From assembly GCA_910578505.1 (NCBI GenBank), contig CAJTPV010000011.1, forward strand, positions 16,662 to 80,661: a stretch of DNA of 64,000 nt. Reading direction: 5' to 3'. Of the stretch, positions 1 through 8,946 are shown in pieces; position 1 is the first letter of the stretch, and each line of letters begins with the position of its first letter. The position numbers were made by a program, and so were the translations under genes. The notes beneath the pieces were generated by a model, which did no database searches, had not been told where the DNA came from, and was given only the letters and a program-made list of their open reading frames with translations. This stretch comes from an uncultured Oscillospiraceae bacterium (GTDB taxonomy: Bacteria > Bacillota > Clostridia > Oscillospirales > Oscillospiraceae).

Positions 1-2
1 GG

Positions 3-992
3 GACATCCAATTGGTCCCCAGCGCCGGCGAGATGCAGGGGACTGTGTTCACCGCGCCCCAGATGGGCGGACCGGTGACGGTCAGCGCCTTTTCCGGCGC
101 CCTGACGGCACAGACGGACATCCTGGTCCTGGATGAACCCGGCGGCGTGGCCATTACCCGCAGCGGCTCAAATATCAGCAGTCTGACCATCGCCCCCGGC
201 GAGGCGGTGCAGCTGGGCCTGGCCGGCTCCTACAACCACCGGAATCTGGAGATATTCCCCACGGACTACACCTGGCAGATGGACCCGTCTCTGGGGACGC
301 TTGACGAGAACGGCCTGCTGACTGCGGCGCTGTCCGAGGGCACGGGCTATATCACCGCCTCCCGCGGGAACAGCTCCGTGACCATCCCGCTGACGGTGGA
401 TGGACAGAGCCCCTTTGTGGACACAGAGGGCCACTGGGCGGAAAAATACCTGAAGGACCTCTATTTCCAGGGAATCCTGGCCGGCGTCACCACTGACGGG
501 CAGCTCTATGCGTACCCGGACAAGGGCGTCACCCGTGCGGAATTCTCTGTGCTGCTGGGCCGGTTCATCAGCCTGGACCCCGACGACTACGCCGGCGTTG
601 AGACGCCCTTCCCGGACCTGGGGCCGGTGGATTCCTGGGCCGGCAACGCCATCCGGGCCATGTACAGTATGGGGATCGTCAACGGCACGGAGAGCAACGG
701 GCAGACGGTCTTTGACCCCCAGGGGACGCTGACCCGCTCCCAGGCCGCAGCGATGCTGGGCCGTCTGCTGGCGCTGGATGAGGCGGAGGACCCGGAGGAG
801 CCCCTGCCCCGTGCGGACCTGAGCCAGTTTACGGACGCGGCTGAAATCCAGCCCTACGCCCTGGAGCACCTCCAGCTGCTGGTCGGCATGGGCGCCATTG
901 ACGGCGTCGGCGACGGCAGGCTGGACCCCAACGGCACCATGACCAGAGCCGTCATCTGCAAGGCGCTGGCCGTACTGACAGAGGCCTTTTAG
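3..992 (+). CDS. S-layer homology (SLH) surface protein, 3' part
   Basis: The frame is open through the left edge, so the N-terminus lies outside the window. The visible 330 residues hold a bacterial Ig-like (BIG2-type) stretch, then three C-terminal SLH repeats at about residues 135-190, 200-255 and 270-329, each carrying the family's TRAE/TRSQ/TRAV-type turn. SLH triplets bind pyruvylated secondary cell-wall polymer, so the protein should be anchored non-covalently to the outside of the wall. A hairpin terminator follows the stop. Substrate or role of the N-terminal part cannot be seen. Confidence 0.85.
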   Translation, partial: DIQLVPSAGEMQGTVFTAPQMGGPVTVSAFSGALTAQTDILVLDEPGGVAITRSGSNISSLTIAPGEAVQLGLAGSYNHRNLEIFPTDYTWQMDPSLGTLDENGLLTAALSEGTGYITASRGNSSVTIPLTVDGQSPFVDTEGHWAEKYLKDLYFQGILAGVTTDGQLYAYPDKGVTRAEFSVLLGRFISLDPDDYAGVETPFPDLGPVDSWAGNAIRAMYSMGIVNGTESNGQTVFDPQGTLTRSQAAAMLGRLLALDEAEDPEEPLPRADLSQFTDAAEIQPYALEHLQLLVGMGAIDGVGDGRLDPNGTMTRAVICKALAVLTEAF

Positions 993-1011
993 CACGCGAT
1001 CGGGACAGCAA

Positions 1012-1046
1012 AGAAGGGCAGGGAGAAATCCCTGCCCTTCTGCATA
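1012..1046 (+). terminator. Hairpin terminator after SLH gene
   Basis: A perfect 12-bp stem (GAAGGGCAGGGA / TCCCTGCCCTTC) with a GAAA loop at 1012-1039 follows the stop of the SLH gene by 20 bases. The T-tract is weak. Confidence 0.6.
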
Positions 1047-1102
1047 ATCTGCTTTTGTCGAACAGCAAAATTTGTGACAACGTTTGGAGGAGAGCTGCGG
1101 TA

Positions 1103-1984
1103 CTACGACTTCAATCCAAATTCTTTTGCAAGCGCCGATAGCTTGGCGCTGTCTGCAGTTGCCGCAATTAGCTCACTGATCCGGCCCATAGGCTCCAAGC
1201 GCCGCATCAATTCACCGATGAGATCGATGCCCTCCTTGCGGCCCTCCTTGCGGCCTTCCTGACGGCCCTCTTTATGGCCTTCCTGTCGAGCCTCTCTGGC
1301 AATCTCCTGCCGATCCAGCTCCCAAACCTCCTCCTGACTAAACAGCATCTCCATAATATCAACAACCTCCTCCCGTTTGGCTGTCAGAAACGGCACCAGA
1401 ATCCCCCGCTCCAGACAAATGCGAATGGTTTCCTGTATGGCCTCCTTGGTCAGCCCATACAGAGCCCTCTGCTCATCCGCAATCTTGCAGAACGCCACAT
1501 ACTGTCCCACAATGCTGTTGTCACCGCCCCGCAGGACTTTTACTATGACCTCTGCGCCGCCCTCGCCGCCGCACAGATCGGACAGGCGCAGGACATCCGG
1601 CACATCCTTCTTGTTTCCGGAGTAGATCATATACAGCTCCGCTCTGGGCAAGGTCACAGCCTTTGTGGAATACAGCCGCAGCTTATGCTCGTCAATATAT
1701 CTCTTGTACTCCCTTGCCAGATACAACAATACCCGTATCGGCAAATTCGGTGAAAAGGTACTCTGGGCCTCCGCCAAAATCAGCAGGATATCCCGAACCT
1801 GCAGGCCCAGATCGTTATACTGCCCATCAGAGAGGATATTCTGGATCGTCACCAGCTTGCAGTCCTCCTCTGTCACAGCGGTATCCTCCGGGTGGAGGTA
1901 CAGATACAACTCACGGGCGTAGTGGGGGTCGCTGAACAGATATGTGAAGACACTGTCCTTTACAGTACGTTTCATTTCCGGCAT
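1103..1984 (-). CDS. Rpn family nuclease / PD-(D/E)XK putative transposase
   Basis: About 293 residues. The N-terminus has the Rpn/YhgA-like core: KDSVFTYLF, then D-L-G-L and AEAQS matching the D and E-x-Q of the PD-(D/E)XK fold. The C-terminus has the glycine-charged EGHKEGRQEGRKEG repeats typical of these proteins. Rpn proteins are recombination-promoting DNA endonucleases, some linked to phage defence. Start is set at the ATG at 1984 because GAGGGGGG sits just upstream; a longer frame reaches 2011 without a ribosome site. Single gene, convergent with the SLH gene. Activity is inferred from the family. Confidence 0.8.
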   Translation of the reverse strand: MPEMKRTVKDSVFTYLFSDPHYARELYLYLHPEDTAVTEEDCKLVTIQNILSDGQYNDLGLQVRDILLILAEAQSTFSPNLPIRVLLYLAREYKRYIDEHKLRLYSTKAVTLPRAELYMIYSGNKKDVPDVLRLSDLCGGEGGAEVIVKVLRGGDNSIVGQYVAFCKIADEQRALYGLTKEAIQETIRICLERGILVPFLTAKREEVVDIMEMLFSQEEVWELDRQEIAREARQEGHKEGRQEGRKEGRKEGIDLIGELMRRLEPMGRISELIAATADSAKLSALAKEFGLKS

Positions 1985-2013
1985 GTTTCCCCCCTCACCT
2001 ATTTCGCACACCT

Positions 2014-2041
2014 ATTATACCACAAATGCTGCAATAAACAA
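2014..2041 (-). promoter_or_regulatory. Promoter of the Rpn gene
   Basis: On the minus strand TTGTTT (2036-2041) and a perfect TATAAT (2014-2019) are separated by 16 bp, directly upstream of the Rpn start. Confidence 0.55.
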
Positions 2042-2075
2042 CCCCCAGCCTTTGCAAGCCGCCGCCGGCCCAGGG

Positions 2076-3671
2076 CTACTCCTCCCACTTGTCGATAAGC
2101 TGTTTGAGCTGGTCGGCAAAGCGGGCCAGATCCTTGTTGGTGCGGCCCTTGCTGCGGATGATGACCTCCTGCAGCAGCTTGCCCACAGCCACCAGGCGCT
2201 GGTACGCCGCAGAGATCTTGCCGCCGGCTGTGCACGTCTTCCGCTCCGGCAGATAGCCCCGCTCCAGCTGGCGGTTGGCGGTCAGGTCGTACACCTCCGT
2301 ATACTGGGGCGCGTGGGCCGTGTAGCCCAGCCGCTCCAGACTGTCGGCAAAGTAAGGGGCCACCTCCCGGTCGCCGTGGACCACAAAGAAGCGGGTGGGA
2401 TTTTCAAAGGACTGGGCCCACTCCAAAAGATGCTTCCGGTCCGCGTGGCTGGACAGGCCCTTGAAGTTCACAATCTCCGCCCGCACAGCCACATCCTCCC
2501 CGAACAGCCGTACATGGGCCGCGCCCTCCAGCAGCGTACGCCCCAGGGTGCCCGGCGACTGGAAGCCCACGAACACGACGGTCGAGTCGGCCCGCCAGAG
2601 GTTGTGCTTCAAATGGTGGCGCACCCGCCCGGCGTCGCACATGCCGGAGGCGGAAATGATCACCTTCGGCGTCTTGTCGAAGTTCAGCATCTTCGACTCC
2701 TCCAGGGACTCCGTGATCCGCAGGCCGGGGAAGGAGAACATATTGGTCCCATCCTTCACCAGCTCCAGGGCCTCGTCGTCCAGGTAGCCCTGGAGGTCGC
2801 CGCAGAAGATGGTGGTGGCCTTGCTGGCCAGGGGCGAGTCGATGTACACCGGGAAATTGTCCACCGAACGGACCAGCCGCTCCTGCTTGATGCGGCGCAG
2901 GAAGTACAGGATTTCCTGGGTGCGCCCCACCGCAAAGGCGGGGATGACCACGTTGCCGCCCCGGCCCAGGGTGCGGTCAATGACCTTGGCCAGCTCGGAG
3001 GTATAGCTCCACACCTCCACATGGTCCCGGTCGCCGTAGGTGGACTCCATGACCACATAGTCCGCCCGCGTCAGCAGCACCGGGTCGCGGATAATCGGTT
3101 GGTTGCAGTTGCCGATGTCGCCGGAGAAGACGATGGTCTTGGTCACACCGTCCTCGGTGGCGTCGATTGTGATGCTGGCGGAGCCCAGCAGATGGCCCGC
3201 GTCGGTAAAGGTGACCGTGACGCCCTCGCACAGCTCAAAGGGCACCCCATACCGGCGGGCGTGGACATAGCCGGACACCCGCTCCGCGTCCGCCACGGTG
3301 TACAGGGGCTCCACCTTGCTCCGGCCGGCCCGCAGATTCTTCCGGTTTTCATAGTCCGCGTCGGACTCCTGGATATATGCGCTGTCCACCAGCATGATCT
3401 CCATCAGGCGGGCGGTGACGCGGGTGGTGTAGATCGAGCCGCAGAAGCCCTGCCGCACCAGCAGGGGAATGCGCCCGGTATGATCGATGTGGGCATGGGT
3501 GACCAGGACGTAATCGATGGTGTTGGGGGCGAAGGGCAGCTCCCGGTTATCAATGTTGTCCTGGCCCTGCTGCAGGCCGCAGTCGATCAGGATTCGCTTT
3601 CCGTTTACCTCCAGGCAGTGGCAGCTGCCGGTGACACACTGGTCAGCGCCGAAAAAGCTGAGTTTCATCAT
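2076..3671 (-). CDS. MBL-fold/beta-CASP/RMMBL ribonuclease-like hydrolase
   Basis: 531 residues. The N-terminal metallo-beta-lactamase domain carries THAHIDHTG (about residues 58-66), the HxHxDH zinc motif, followed by a beta-CASP insert and a C-terminal RMMBL region with SSHADR. This order is that of the CPSF73/TTHA0252-type single-strand nucleases acting on RNA, so an RNA-processing role in the cytoplasm is likely. Start at 3671 follows GGAGGGCCCG; a frame extension to 3698 lacks a site. Monocistronic, with its own promoter. Confidence 0.85.
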   Translation of the reverse strand: MMKLSFFGADQCVTGSCHCLEVNGKRILIDCGLQQGQDNIDNRELPFAPNTIDYVLVTHAHIDHTGRIPLLVRQGFCGSIYTTRVTARLMEIMLVDSAYIQESDADYENRKNLRAGRSKVEPLYTVADAERVSGYVHARRYGVPFELCEGVTVTFTDAGHLLGSASITIDATEDGVTKTIVFSGDIGNCNQPIIRDPVLLTRADYVVMESTYGDRDHVEVWSYTSELAKVIDRTLGRGGNVVIPAFAVGRTQEILYFLRRIKQERLVRSVDNFPVYIDSPLASKATTIFCGDLQGYLDDEALELVKDGTNMFSFPGLRITESLEESKMLNFDKTPKVIISASGMCDAGRVRHHLKHNLWRADSTVVFVGFQSPGTLGRTLLEGAAHVRLFGEDVAVRAEIVNFKGLSSHADRKHLLEWAQSFENPTRFFVVHGDREVAPYFADSLERLGYTAHAPQYTEVYDLTANRQLERGYLPERKTCTAGGKISAAYQRLVAVGKLLQEVIIRSKGRTNKDLARFADQLKQLIDKWEE

Positions 3672-3698
3672 CGGGCCCTCCTTTTTTCTGATGTTCAC

Positions 3699-3727
3699 AT
3701 TGTAGCATATATCCCAGAAAATAGCAA
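3699..3727 (-). promoter_or_regulatory. Promoter of beta-CASP gene
   Basis: On the minus strand TTGCTA (3722-3727), 17-bp spacer, TACAAT (3699-3704), about 30 bp upstream of the start codon. Confidence 0.5.
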
Positions 3728-3810
3728 CAGCATTCTGGAAATTTCATCAACATTGTACAACCCTCTGGCGGCAGGCCGGCAGCAAGGCGTCCGCTTCGGC
3801 GGCGTCCGGC

Positions 3811-3839
3811 TTGACGGATTTTTGCAAATGTGCTATCCT
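3811..3839 (+). promoter_or_regulatory. Promoter of CHAP-SLH gene
   Basis: TTGACG (3811-3816), 17-bp spacer, TATCCT (3834-3839), ahead of the AAAGGAG site of the next gene. Confidence 0.5.
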
Positions 3840-3879
3840 GATATCCAACAAAATCAGACAAAAGGAGAGTACTGCGTCT

Positions 3880-5379
3880 ATGAATTTCCTCCGCCTGTTC
3901 CGTTCCGCCGCCGCTTTTCTGCTGGCCGCCGTGCTGTTCAGCTCCACCGCCTGCGCCTCTTCCACCCGTTCCGCCGACGTGATTGCCGCCGCCCTGGGGG
4001 AGGTGGGCAATGCCGAGGGGCCCAACGAATACAGCAAATACGGCGAGTGGTACGGCCTGCCCAATTCCTACTGGTGCGATATGTTCGTCTCCTGGTGTGC
4101 CATGCGGGGGAATGTCCCCGCTGACCAATTCCCCCGGCACTGCTCCTGCACCGATCATGTCAAGCGCTTTGTCCAAATGGGCAGGTACCAGGAGAGCATG
4201 GCCCGCGGAAACAACTACATCCCCCAGCAGGGCGACGTCATTTTTTTCTACAACAACACCCGTTACCCCTCCGGGTCGGTCAAGAATCACACCGGTCTGG
4301 TGCTGTATGTGGAGGACGGCTATGTGTATACCATCGAGGGCAACGCGCTGGCAAACCGCCTGGACCTCCCCTATGACATCGTGTCGGAGCAGCGGGTGGA
4401 CGCCATGGAGCCGCCGGACTATGTCACCGTCAACTGCTACCCCCTGGACGCGCCCCGGATCCACGGCTACGGCATCCCGGCCTATGGCGACCGGACGGGC
4501 CTTCCGTTGGACGGCTTTGTGGATCTGGGCCGCCACGCCCAGAGCGCGGCGGTGTTCCAGTCCCTCTGCAGCGCCGGCGTGATGGAGCCCACCAGCGCCC
4601 ACACCTTTTCCCCCAACCACGGCATGACCAGGGCGGAATTTGTGCAGATGACCGTGGACTTCTTCGGCCTGCAGGGCTGCGCCCCGGAGACCGCCGCCTT
4701 TGCCGATGTGCCGCCGGAAAGCGGCGCTTATGCCGCCGTCATGGCCGCCCGCAGTGCGGGACTGCTTGACGGCGGGGAGGACAACCGCTTCCTACCGGAC
4801 CGCTACATCACCCCCCAGTCCGCCCAAACGATCCTGAACCGCGCCCTGGCCTATACGGGGCTGGCGGAGCAGTCGTTCACCTTCTCCCTGGGGGATTACA
4901 GCTATATCGTCAGCCCCTACACCATCCGGGCGGATATTGCGAAGGCTTTTGACGCCCTCTGCCGCGAGATGCCCCTGTCCGCGGCCTTTTCCGGCGGTGT
5001 TGTTTTGAATGGGGAGGCGCGGGACTGGCCGGTCCGGCTGCTGGACGGCGTCTGCTGCGTACCTGCCGCCGCTCTGCGGGAGGCCTTCCCGGACCTGGAG
5101 CTGCCCGGCGTGCCGGGGGAGGAGCCGGAGGCGGCCGCCCGGCTGAAACCTGAGCAGGCCTTTGACAAGGAGCCTGAACCCGCCAAATGTCCGGTCCCCA
5201 TGGGGAATACGGATCGGGTGCTCCCGGCGTCCGTGGCGCTGCGGAGGGGGGACGCGGCAGCAGACGCTGCCGGCTTCGCCTACCGCGGGACGCTGTACGT
5301 ATCCCTGCCGGCAGCGGCAGAGCTGCTGCACCTGGAGCTGGCCCAGGAGCCGGACGCTGTGGTGCTCACAGCGCGCTGA
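3880..5379 (+). CDS. Secreted CHAP-domain protein with SLH region
   Basis: 499 residues. It begins with a signal peptide (hydrophobic core FLLAAVLF, cleavage near ACAS). A CHAP amidase/peptidase domain follows (catalytic Cys in YWCDMFVSWC, His in NHTGLVLYV), then an SLH-like segment with GMTRAEF near residue 250 and a second weaker one. CHAP enzymes cut peptidoglycan peptide bonds or amides; the SLH part would hold it at the wall. The C-terminal 150 residues look like a copper-amine-oxidase-type stalk fold, not certain. The ATG at 3880 is chosen because AAAGGAG precedes it and it starts the signal peptide. Confidence 0.8.
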   Translation: MNFLRLFRSAAAFLLAAVLFSSTACASSTRSADVIAAALGEVGNAEGPNEYSKYGEWYGLPNSYWCDMFVSWCAMRGNVPADQFPRHCSCTDHVKRFVQMGRYQESMARGNNYIPQQGDVIFFYNNTRYPSGSVKNHTGLVLYVEDGYVYTIEGNALANRLDLPYDIVSEQRVDAMEPPDYVTVNCYPLDAPRIHGYGIPAYGDRTGLPLDGFVDLGRHAQSAAVFQSLCSAGVMEPTSAHTFSPNHGMTRAEFVQMTVDFFGLQGCAPETAAFADVPPESGAYAAVMAARSAGLLDGGEDNRFLPDRYITPQSAQTILNRALAYTGLAEQSFTFSLGDYSYIVSPYTIRADIAKAFDALCREMPLSAAFSGGVVLNGEARDWPVRLLDGVCCVPAAALREAFPDLELPGVPGEEPEAAARLKPEQAFDKEPEPAKCPVPMGNTDRVLPASVALRRGDAAADAAGFAYRGTLYVSLPAAAELLHLELAQEPDAVVLTAR

Positions 5380-5396
5380 ATCTGACATACAAGCAG

Positions 5397-5436
5397 GAGG
5401 TTCCGGAAAACCACGGCGCGGTTCTCCGGAACCTCC
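5397..5436 (+). terminator. Long inverted repeat after CHAP-SLH gene
   Basis: A 17-bp stem with one mismatch (GGAGGTTCCGGA... / ...TCCGGAACCTCC) and a short loop begins 18 bases after the stop. No strong T-run follows, so terminator function is probable but not certain. Confidence 0.5.
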
Positions 5437-5550
5437 CGGTCATTGTTTCCGTTCCCACTGCGCTGTCCGGAAAAAAAGTGGAGATTCCTGATAATTTCCT
5501 GATAATTTCCCTGTACCATTGGCGGAAGAACTTGAAAGGAGCTTTCGTCA

Positions 5551-6414
5551 ATGGCAACATCAATCGCAGTAAAATCCAAGGCATGCCGGGGCCTGACGTC
5601 CTCCGGGCTGAAATGGGCCGCCCTGATTCTCATGGTTCTGGACCACGTCCACTACTTTTTCGGCTTCACGGGCTGGATCCCGGAATGGTGCAGCATGCTG
5701 GGCCGGCTCTCCGCGCCATTGTTCCTGTTTTGCGCTGTGGAGGGCTTCACCCACACCCGCAGCCGGAAAAAATATTTCCTGCGGGTCTATGGCCTCTCCG
5801 TTCTGATGACCGGACTGCTGCTGCTCATGCATGTCTTTGGCCTTCTGGTCCGGCCAGACGGCTTTTACCCCATGAACGGCATGATGACCGCCTATGCCGT
5901 CCTGATGATCGTCTGGCAGGGAATCGACTGGCTGGGGGAAAAGCGGTATCTGCGCGGACTGGCGGCGGTAGTGCTGCCGCTGGCCTGGCCCGTGCTGCTG
6001 ACGGCGCTGCTGTCCGGCCTCCCCGCGCTCCGGCTGCCGCTGGTAATCATCGGCTTTACGCTGGTCCCCACGTGGAACATCAGTCTGGACGCCTGCCTCC
6101 CTGTGCTGGTGTCGGGGATCCTGCTCTACCTCTTCCGCGGAAACAGACGGCGGCAGGTCGCCGCGTTCGCCGCTTTTGAGCTGCTCTACTACCTGGTGTA
6201 TATGGGCTGCATGTGCGCCAGGCTGCCGGATTTCCACTGGACGCAGATGTTTACCATGTATTATGAGTGGTACGGGGTCTCTGCGGGAATCCTCATGCTG
6301 TGCTATAATGGACGCCGGGGCAGCGGACGCAAGGGATTCTTTTACGCCTTCTACCCGGCCCACATCTATGGCTTTTACGCCTTGTCCTGGGTGCTGTATC
6401 TGCTGCTGAACTAG
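5551..6414 (+). CDS. TraX family membrane protein
   Basis: 287 residues with about eight hydrophobic segments. The N-terminus carries the TraX signature: KWAALILMVLDHVHYFF and RLSAPLFLFCAVEGFTHTRS. In F plasmids TraX N-acetylates pilin; in Firmicutes the family is common and its substrate unknown. Start follows GAAAGGAG. It lies 10 bp before a response regulator and, with the kinase, forms a three-gene operon, so it may be a target or partner of that signalling pair. Confidence 0.8.
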   Translation: MATSIAVKSKACRGLTSSGLKWAALILMVLDHVHYFFGFTGWIPEWCSMLGRLSAPLFLFCAVEGFTHTRSRKKYFLRVYGLSVLMTGLLLLMHVFGLLVRPDGFYPMNGMMTAYAVLMIVWQGIDWLGEKRYLRGLAAVVLPLAWPVLLTALLSGLPALRLPLVIIGFTLVPTWNISLDACLPVLVSGILLYLFRGNRRRQVAAFAAFELLYYLVYMGCMCARLPDFHWTQMFTMYYEWYGVSAGILMLCYNGRRGSGRKGFFYAFYPAHIYGFYALSWVLYLLLN

Positions 6415-6424
6415 GAGGAGACAA

Positions 6425-7090
6425 ATGGCGCACATCATCGCTGTGGACGACGACGCGGACCTCCGCGCACTGTTAAAGACCGCCTTGGAGCGGGACGGCC
6501 ACCAGGTGACGGTTCTGTCCTCCGGCGGGGAGATCGGGGAAAAACACTGCCGCTGGGCGGACTGCATCCTGCTGGATGTGATGATGCCCGGCGAGGACGG
6601 CTTTGCGGCCTGCCGCCGCATCCGGGAGATGGCGGACTGCCCCATCCTGTTTCTCACCGCGAAGACAGGCGAGGCAGATGTCATCACCGGCCTGGGGCTG
6701 GGTGGGGACGACTACCTCACCAAGCCCTTTCGGCTGGCGGAGCTGCGGGCCAGGGTCAACGCCCACCTGCGCCGTCAGACACGTACGCCCCACAGCCGCC
6801 TGCGCCGGGGGGAGCTGGACTTTGACCTGGCCGGGCAGGCCGTTTTCTGCCGGGAGCAGCCCGTCCGGCTGACAAGAAGCGAGTTCGCCATCTGCCAGCA
6901 TCTGGCGCTGCGGCCGGGACAGACCTTCACCAAGGAACAGCTCTATGAGGCGGTATTCGGATTCGACGGCACGGGAGACCAATCGGCCATTGCCGAACAC
7001 ATCAAAAACATCCGCGCCAAGCTCCGGGCAGCAGGGCAGGAGCCCATTGAAACCGTGTGGGGAGTGGGGTATAAATGGAAAAGCCAGTGA
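6425..7090 (+). CDS. OmpR/PhoB-type response regulator
   Basis: 221 residues. Receiver domain with acidic pocket VDDD (residues 7-10), phospho-acceptor D51 in LLDVMMPG and K100 in LTKPF; winged-helix C-terminal domain ending in ETVWGVGYKW. It should activate or repress promoters when phosphorylated by the kinase encoded downstream, whose start overlaps its stop by 16 bases. AGGAGGAG precedes the start. Confidence 0.93.
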   Translation: MAHIIAVDDDADLRALLKTALERDGHQVTVLSSGGEIGEKHCRWADCILLDVMMPGEDGFAACRRIREMADCPILFLTAKTGEADVITGLGLGGDDYLTKPFRLAELRARVNAHLRRQTRTPHSRLRRGELDFDLAGQAVFCREQPVRLTRSEFAICQHLALRPGQTFTKEQLYEAVFGFDGTGDQSAIAEHIKNIRAKLRAAGQEPIETVWGVGYKWKSQ

Positions 7091-8445
7091 AGAAAACCAT
7101 CGGCCTGGCCGCTCTCTTCTGGCGGTACCTGCTGACGGCGGGAGCAGGCATTGCGGTCCTGTCCCTGGTCTGGTGGGCGGCGCTGATGTTGCTGATGGTC
7201 CGGGCGGAATTTGTTCTGCCCGCCGGCTACGCCGCCGGCCACGCGGCGGAAACGGCGGAAATGCTGACAGCGGATTTTTCGCCGGAGGACATTCCCCATT
7301 ACTACCGCTGGGCTGTGTTTACGGAGAGGGGAGGTACCATCCGCTGCGGCGGCATGAGCAGCCGCCAGCTGGAATGTGCCCGGCAATCCCTGCTGCAGGG
7401 CGGCTCCAGCGCCCGCAGCTTTCCGTACACGGAGTACCACCTGATTTTCCCGCTGGAGGACGGCAGTACGGGCGTCCTCCAATACGACTACTCTATCCCC
7501 TACGCCAGCGCTGCGCTGCAAAAAGTCCTGCCGGATTTTCAGCTGTGCGCCACGGCGGTCCTGATTGGACTGTGGGTGCTGGCAGCCGCGCTGTGCACCC
7601 GGCATTACGCCCGGCTTCTCCGCCGGGACGCCGAGACCATTGCCGGGGCCACCCGCGCCATTGCCAACCGGCAGTTGGCGGAGCCCCTGACCGGCGCGGC
7701 AAAGGTGCGGGAGCTGGGGGAGGCCCTGGAGGCAATGGATTTGCTGCGGCAGAATCTGGGGAAGGCCCTGGAGCGGCAGTGGGCGATGGAGCAGCAGCGC
7801 CAGCGGGACCTGGCGGCGCTGGCCCACGACCTGAAGACGCCGCTGGCCATCATATGCGGCAACGGGGAGCTGCTGGCGGAGGAACCTCTGACCGCCGCCC
7901 AGCGAGACAGCGTGGACGCCATCCTCCGGGGAGCGGCCCGGCTGGAGGACTATGCGGGACGGCTGCGGGCTCTCTCTGCCGGAGAGGAGGAAGCGCCGGT
8001 ATCTGCGGCGCTGGCGGACCTGTTCGACATATGGCGGGCGGCGGGCGAGGACCTGTGCGGCCCCAGAGGTATTCATTTCCTGGCGGCGGAGCCGCCCGCG
8101 CTGACATGCACCGTCCGCCGGGAGGCGGTGAACCGGGCGGTGCTGAACCTGCTGGACAACGCCGCACGTTTTGCCGGCCAGGGCGGCAGGGTCCGTTTGA
8201 CCGTCCGGGCCGAGGGGGATATGCTGTCGGTCACCGTAGCGGATACCGGGCCGGGCTTCGAGCCTGAGGCCCTTGCCAGGGCCGGACGGGAGCTGTTTAC
8301 CGGCTCTGCCAGCCGCCCGCAGGACGGGCATACCGGCTGGGGACTGTGTTATGCCCGGCAGGCGGCGCGGGACCACGGCGGGGAGCTGAACCTCCGGAAC
8401 ACGGCCTGCGGCGGGGAGGCGGAGCTGCGGCTGCCGCTTCGGTAA
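7075..8445 (+). CDS. Sensor histidine kinase
   Basis: 456 residues. Two membrane segments (about residues 15-43 and 155-177) bracket an extracytoplasmic loop of about 110 residues, then a HAMP-like linker, HisKA with phospho-acceptor H251 in AHDLKTP, and an HATPase_c domain with N-box NLLDNAARF and G-box motifs DTGPGF and GWGL. Translationally coupled to the response regulator gene (16-bp overlap). The stimulus is unknown; the small loop resembles those of envelope-stress or peptide sensors. An inverted repeat follows. Confidence 0.92.
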   Translation: MEKPVKKTIGLAALFWRYLLTAGAGIAVLSLVWWAALMLLMVRAEFVLPAGYAAGHAAETAEMLTADFSPEDIPHYYRWAVFTERGGTIRCGGMSSRQLECARQSLLQGGSSARSFPYTEYHLIFPLEDGSTGVLQYDYSIPYASAALQKVLPDFQLCATAVLIGLWVLAAALCTRHYARLLRRDAETIAGATRAIANRQLAEPLTGAAKVRELGEALEAMDLLRQNLGKALERQWAMEQQRQRDLAALAHDLKTPLAIICGNGELLAEEPLTAAQRDSVDAILRGAARLEDYAGRLRALSAGEEEAPVSAALADLFDIWRAAGEDLCGPRGIHFLAAEPPALTCTVRREAVNRAVLNLLDNAARFAGQGGRVRLTVRAEGDMLSVTVADTGPGFEPEALARAGRELFTGSASRPQDGHTGWGLCYARQAARDHGGELNLRNTACGGEAELRLPLR

Positions 8446-8449
8446 CGCC

Positions 8450-8508
8450 GGCAGGTTGCTGGCGGGGCCTCTCCGCCGCGGCTGACTGAGGGGGGCCAGC
8501 AACCTGCC
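8450..8508 (+). terminator. Inverted repeat after histidine kinase gene
   Basis: Perfect 14-bp arms GGCAGGTTGCTGGC (8450-8463) and GCCAGCAACCTGCC (8495-8508), starting 4 bases after the kinase stop. The 31-base centre is GC-rich and an AT-rich tract follows at 8521. Confidence 0.55.
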
Positions 8509-8551
8509 ATCGGCTCAGGCAAAAATATTTTGGATTTTTGAAAATTTGCTC

Positions 8552-8580
8552 TTGACAAAATCCGCGCGTCCTGCTATAAT
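8552..8580 (+). promoter_or_regulatory. Consensus promoter of the tRNA operon
   Basis: Perfect TTGACA (8552-8557), 17-bp spacer, perfect TATAAT (8575-8580), 26 bases before the first tRNA. Such a full match fits high-level stable-RNA transcription. Confidence 0.9.
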
Positions 8581-8605
8581 GCGTTCTGTTGCCGGTCATA
8601 ACCGT

Positions 8606-8681
8606 GCTGGTATAGCTCAGTTGGTAGAGCAGCTGATTTGTAATCAGCAGGTCGGGGGTTCGAGTCCGTCTACCAGCTCCA
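8606..8681 (+). tRNA. tRNA-Thr (anticodon TGT)
   Basis: Cloverleaf with acceptor GCTGGTA/TACCAGC, discriminator T and encoded CCA (8679-8681). The anticodon arm is GCTGA-TTTGTAA-TCAGC, giving TGT at 8639-8641, which reads ACA/ACG. The T-arm has GGTTCGAGTCC. First gene of a two-tRNA transcript. Confidence 0.95.
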
Positions 8682-8734
8682 ACCTCCCTGAACGGCGCAA
8701 CACAATATGGGAGACCTTTTGGCGGGATGTATTG

Positions 8735-8819
8735 GGGAGCGTTCCCGAGTGGCCAAAGGGGGCAGACTGTAAATCTGTTGTCGACGACTTCGGTGGTTCG
8801 AATCCACCCGCTCCCACCA
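8735..8819 (+). tRNA. tRNA-Tyr (anticodon GTA)
   Basis: Class II tRNA of 85 bases with acceptor GGGAGCG/CGCTCCC, discriminator A, encoded CCA (8817-8819) and a long variable arm (GTCGACGACTTC region). The anticodon loop CTGTAAA gives GTA at 8769-8771. Follows tRNA-Thr by 53 bases. Confidence 0.95.
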
Positions 8820-8822
8820 AAG

Positions 8823-8861
8823 CTGCCTGGAACTGTGATGGTTCCGGGCAGTTTTATTTTT
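8823..8861 (+). terminator. Rho-independent terminator of the tRNA operon
   Basis: Stem CTGCCTGGAAC / GTTCCGGGCAG (one G-T pair) followed by TTTTATTTTT, directly after tRNA-Tyr. Confidence 0.85.
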
Positions 8862-8946
8862 GTGCAGGAAAAATCAGCGCAGATCGTAGACTTTCTGTGG
8901 GCGGCATGTTATAATACAATCAATTATGGAGAGGGGGGCTGGCCTT

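Noticed and set aside
1944..4124. 726-codon plus-strand open frame
   Set aside because: Antisense to the beta-CASP hydrolase gene; no ribosome site, Gln/His/Val-rich shadow composition typical of reverse frames in GC-rich genes.
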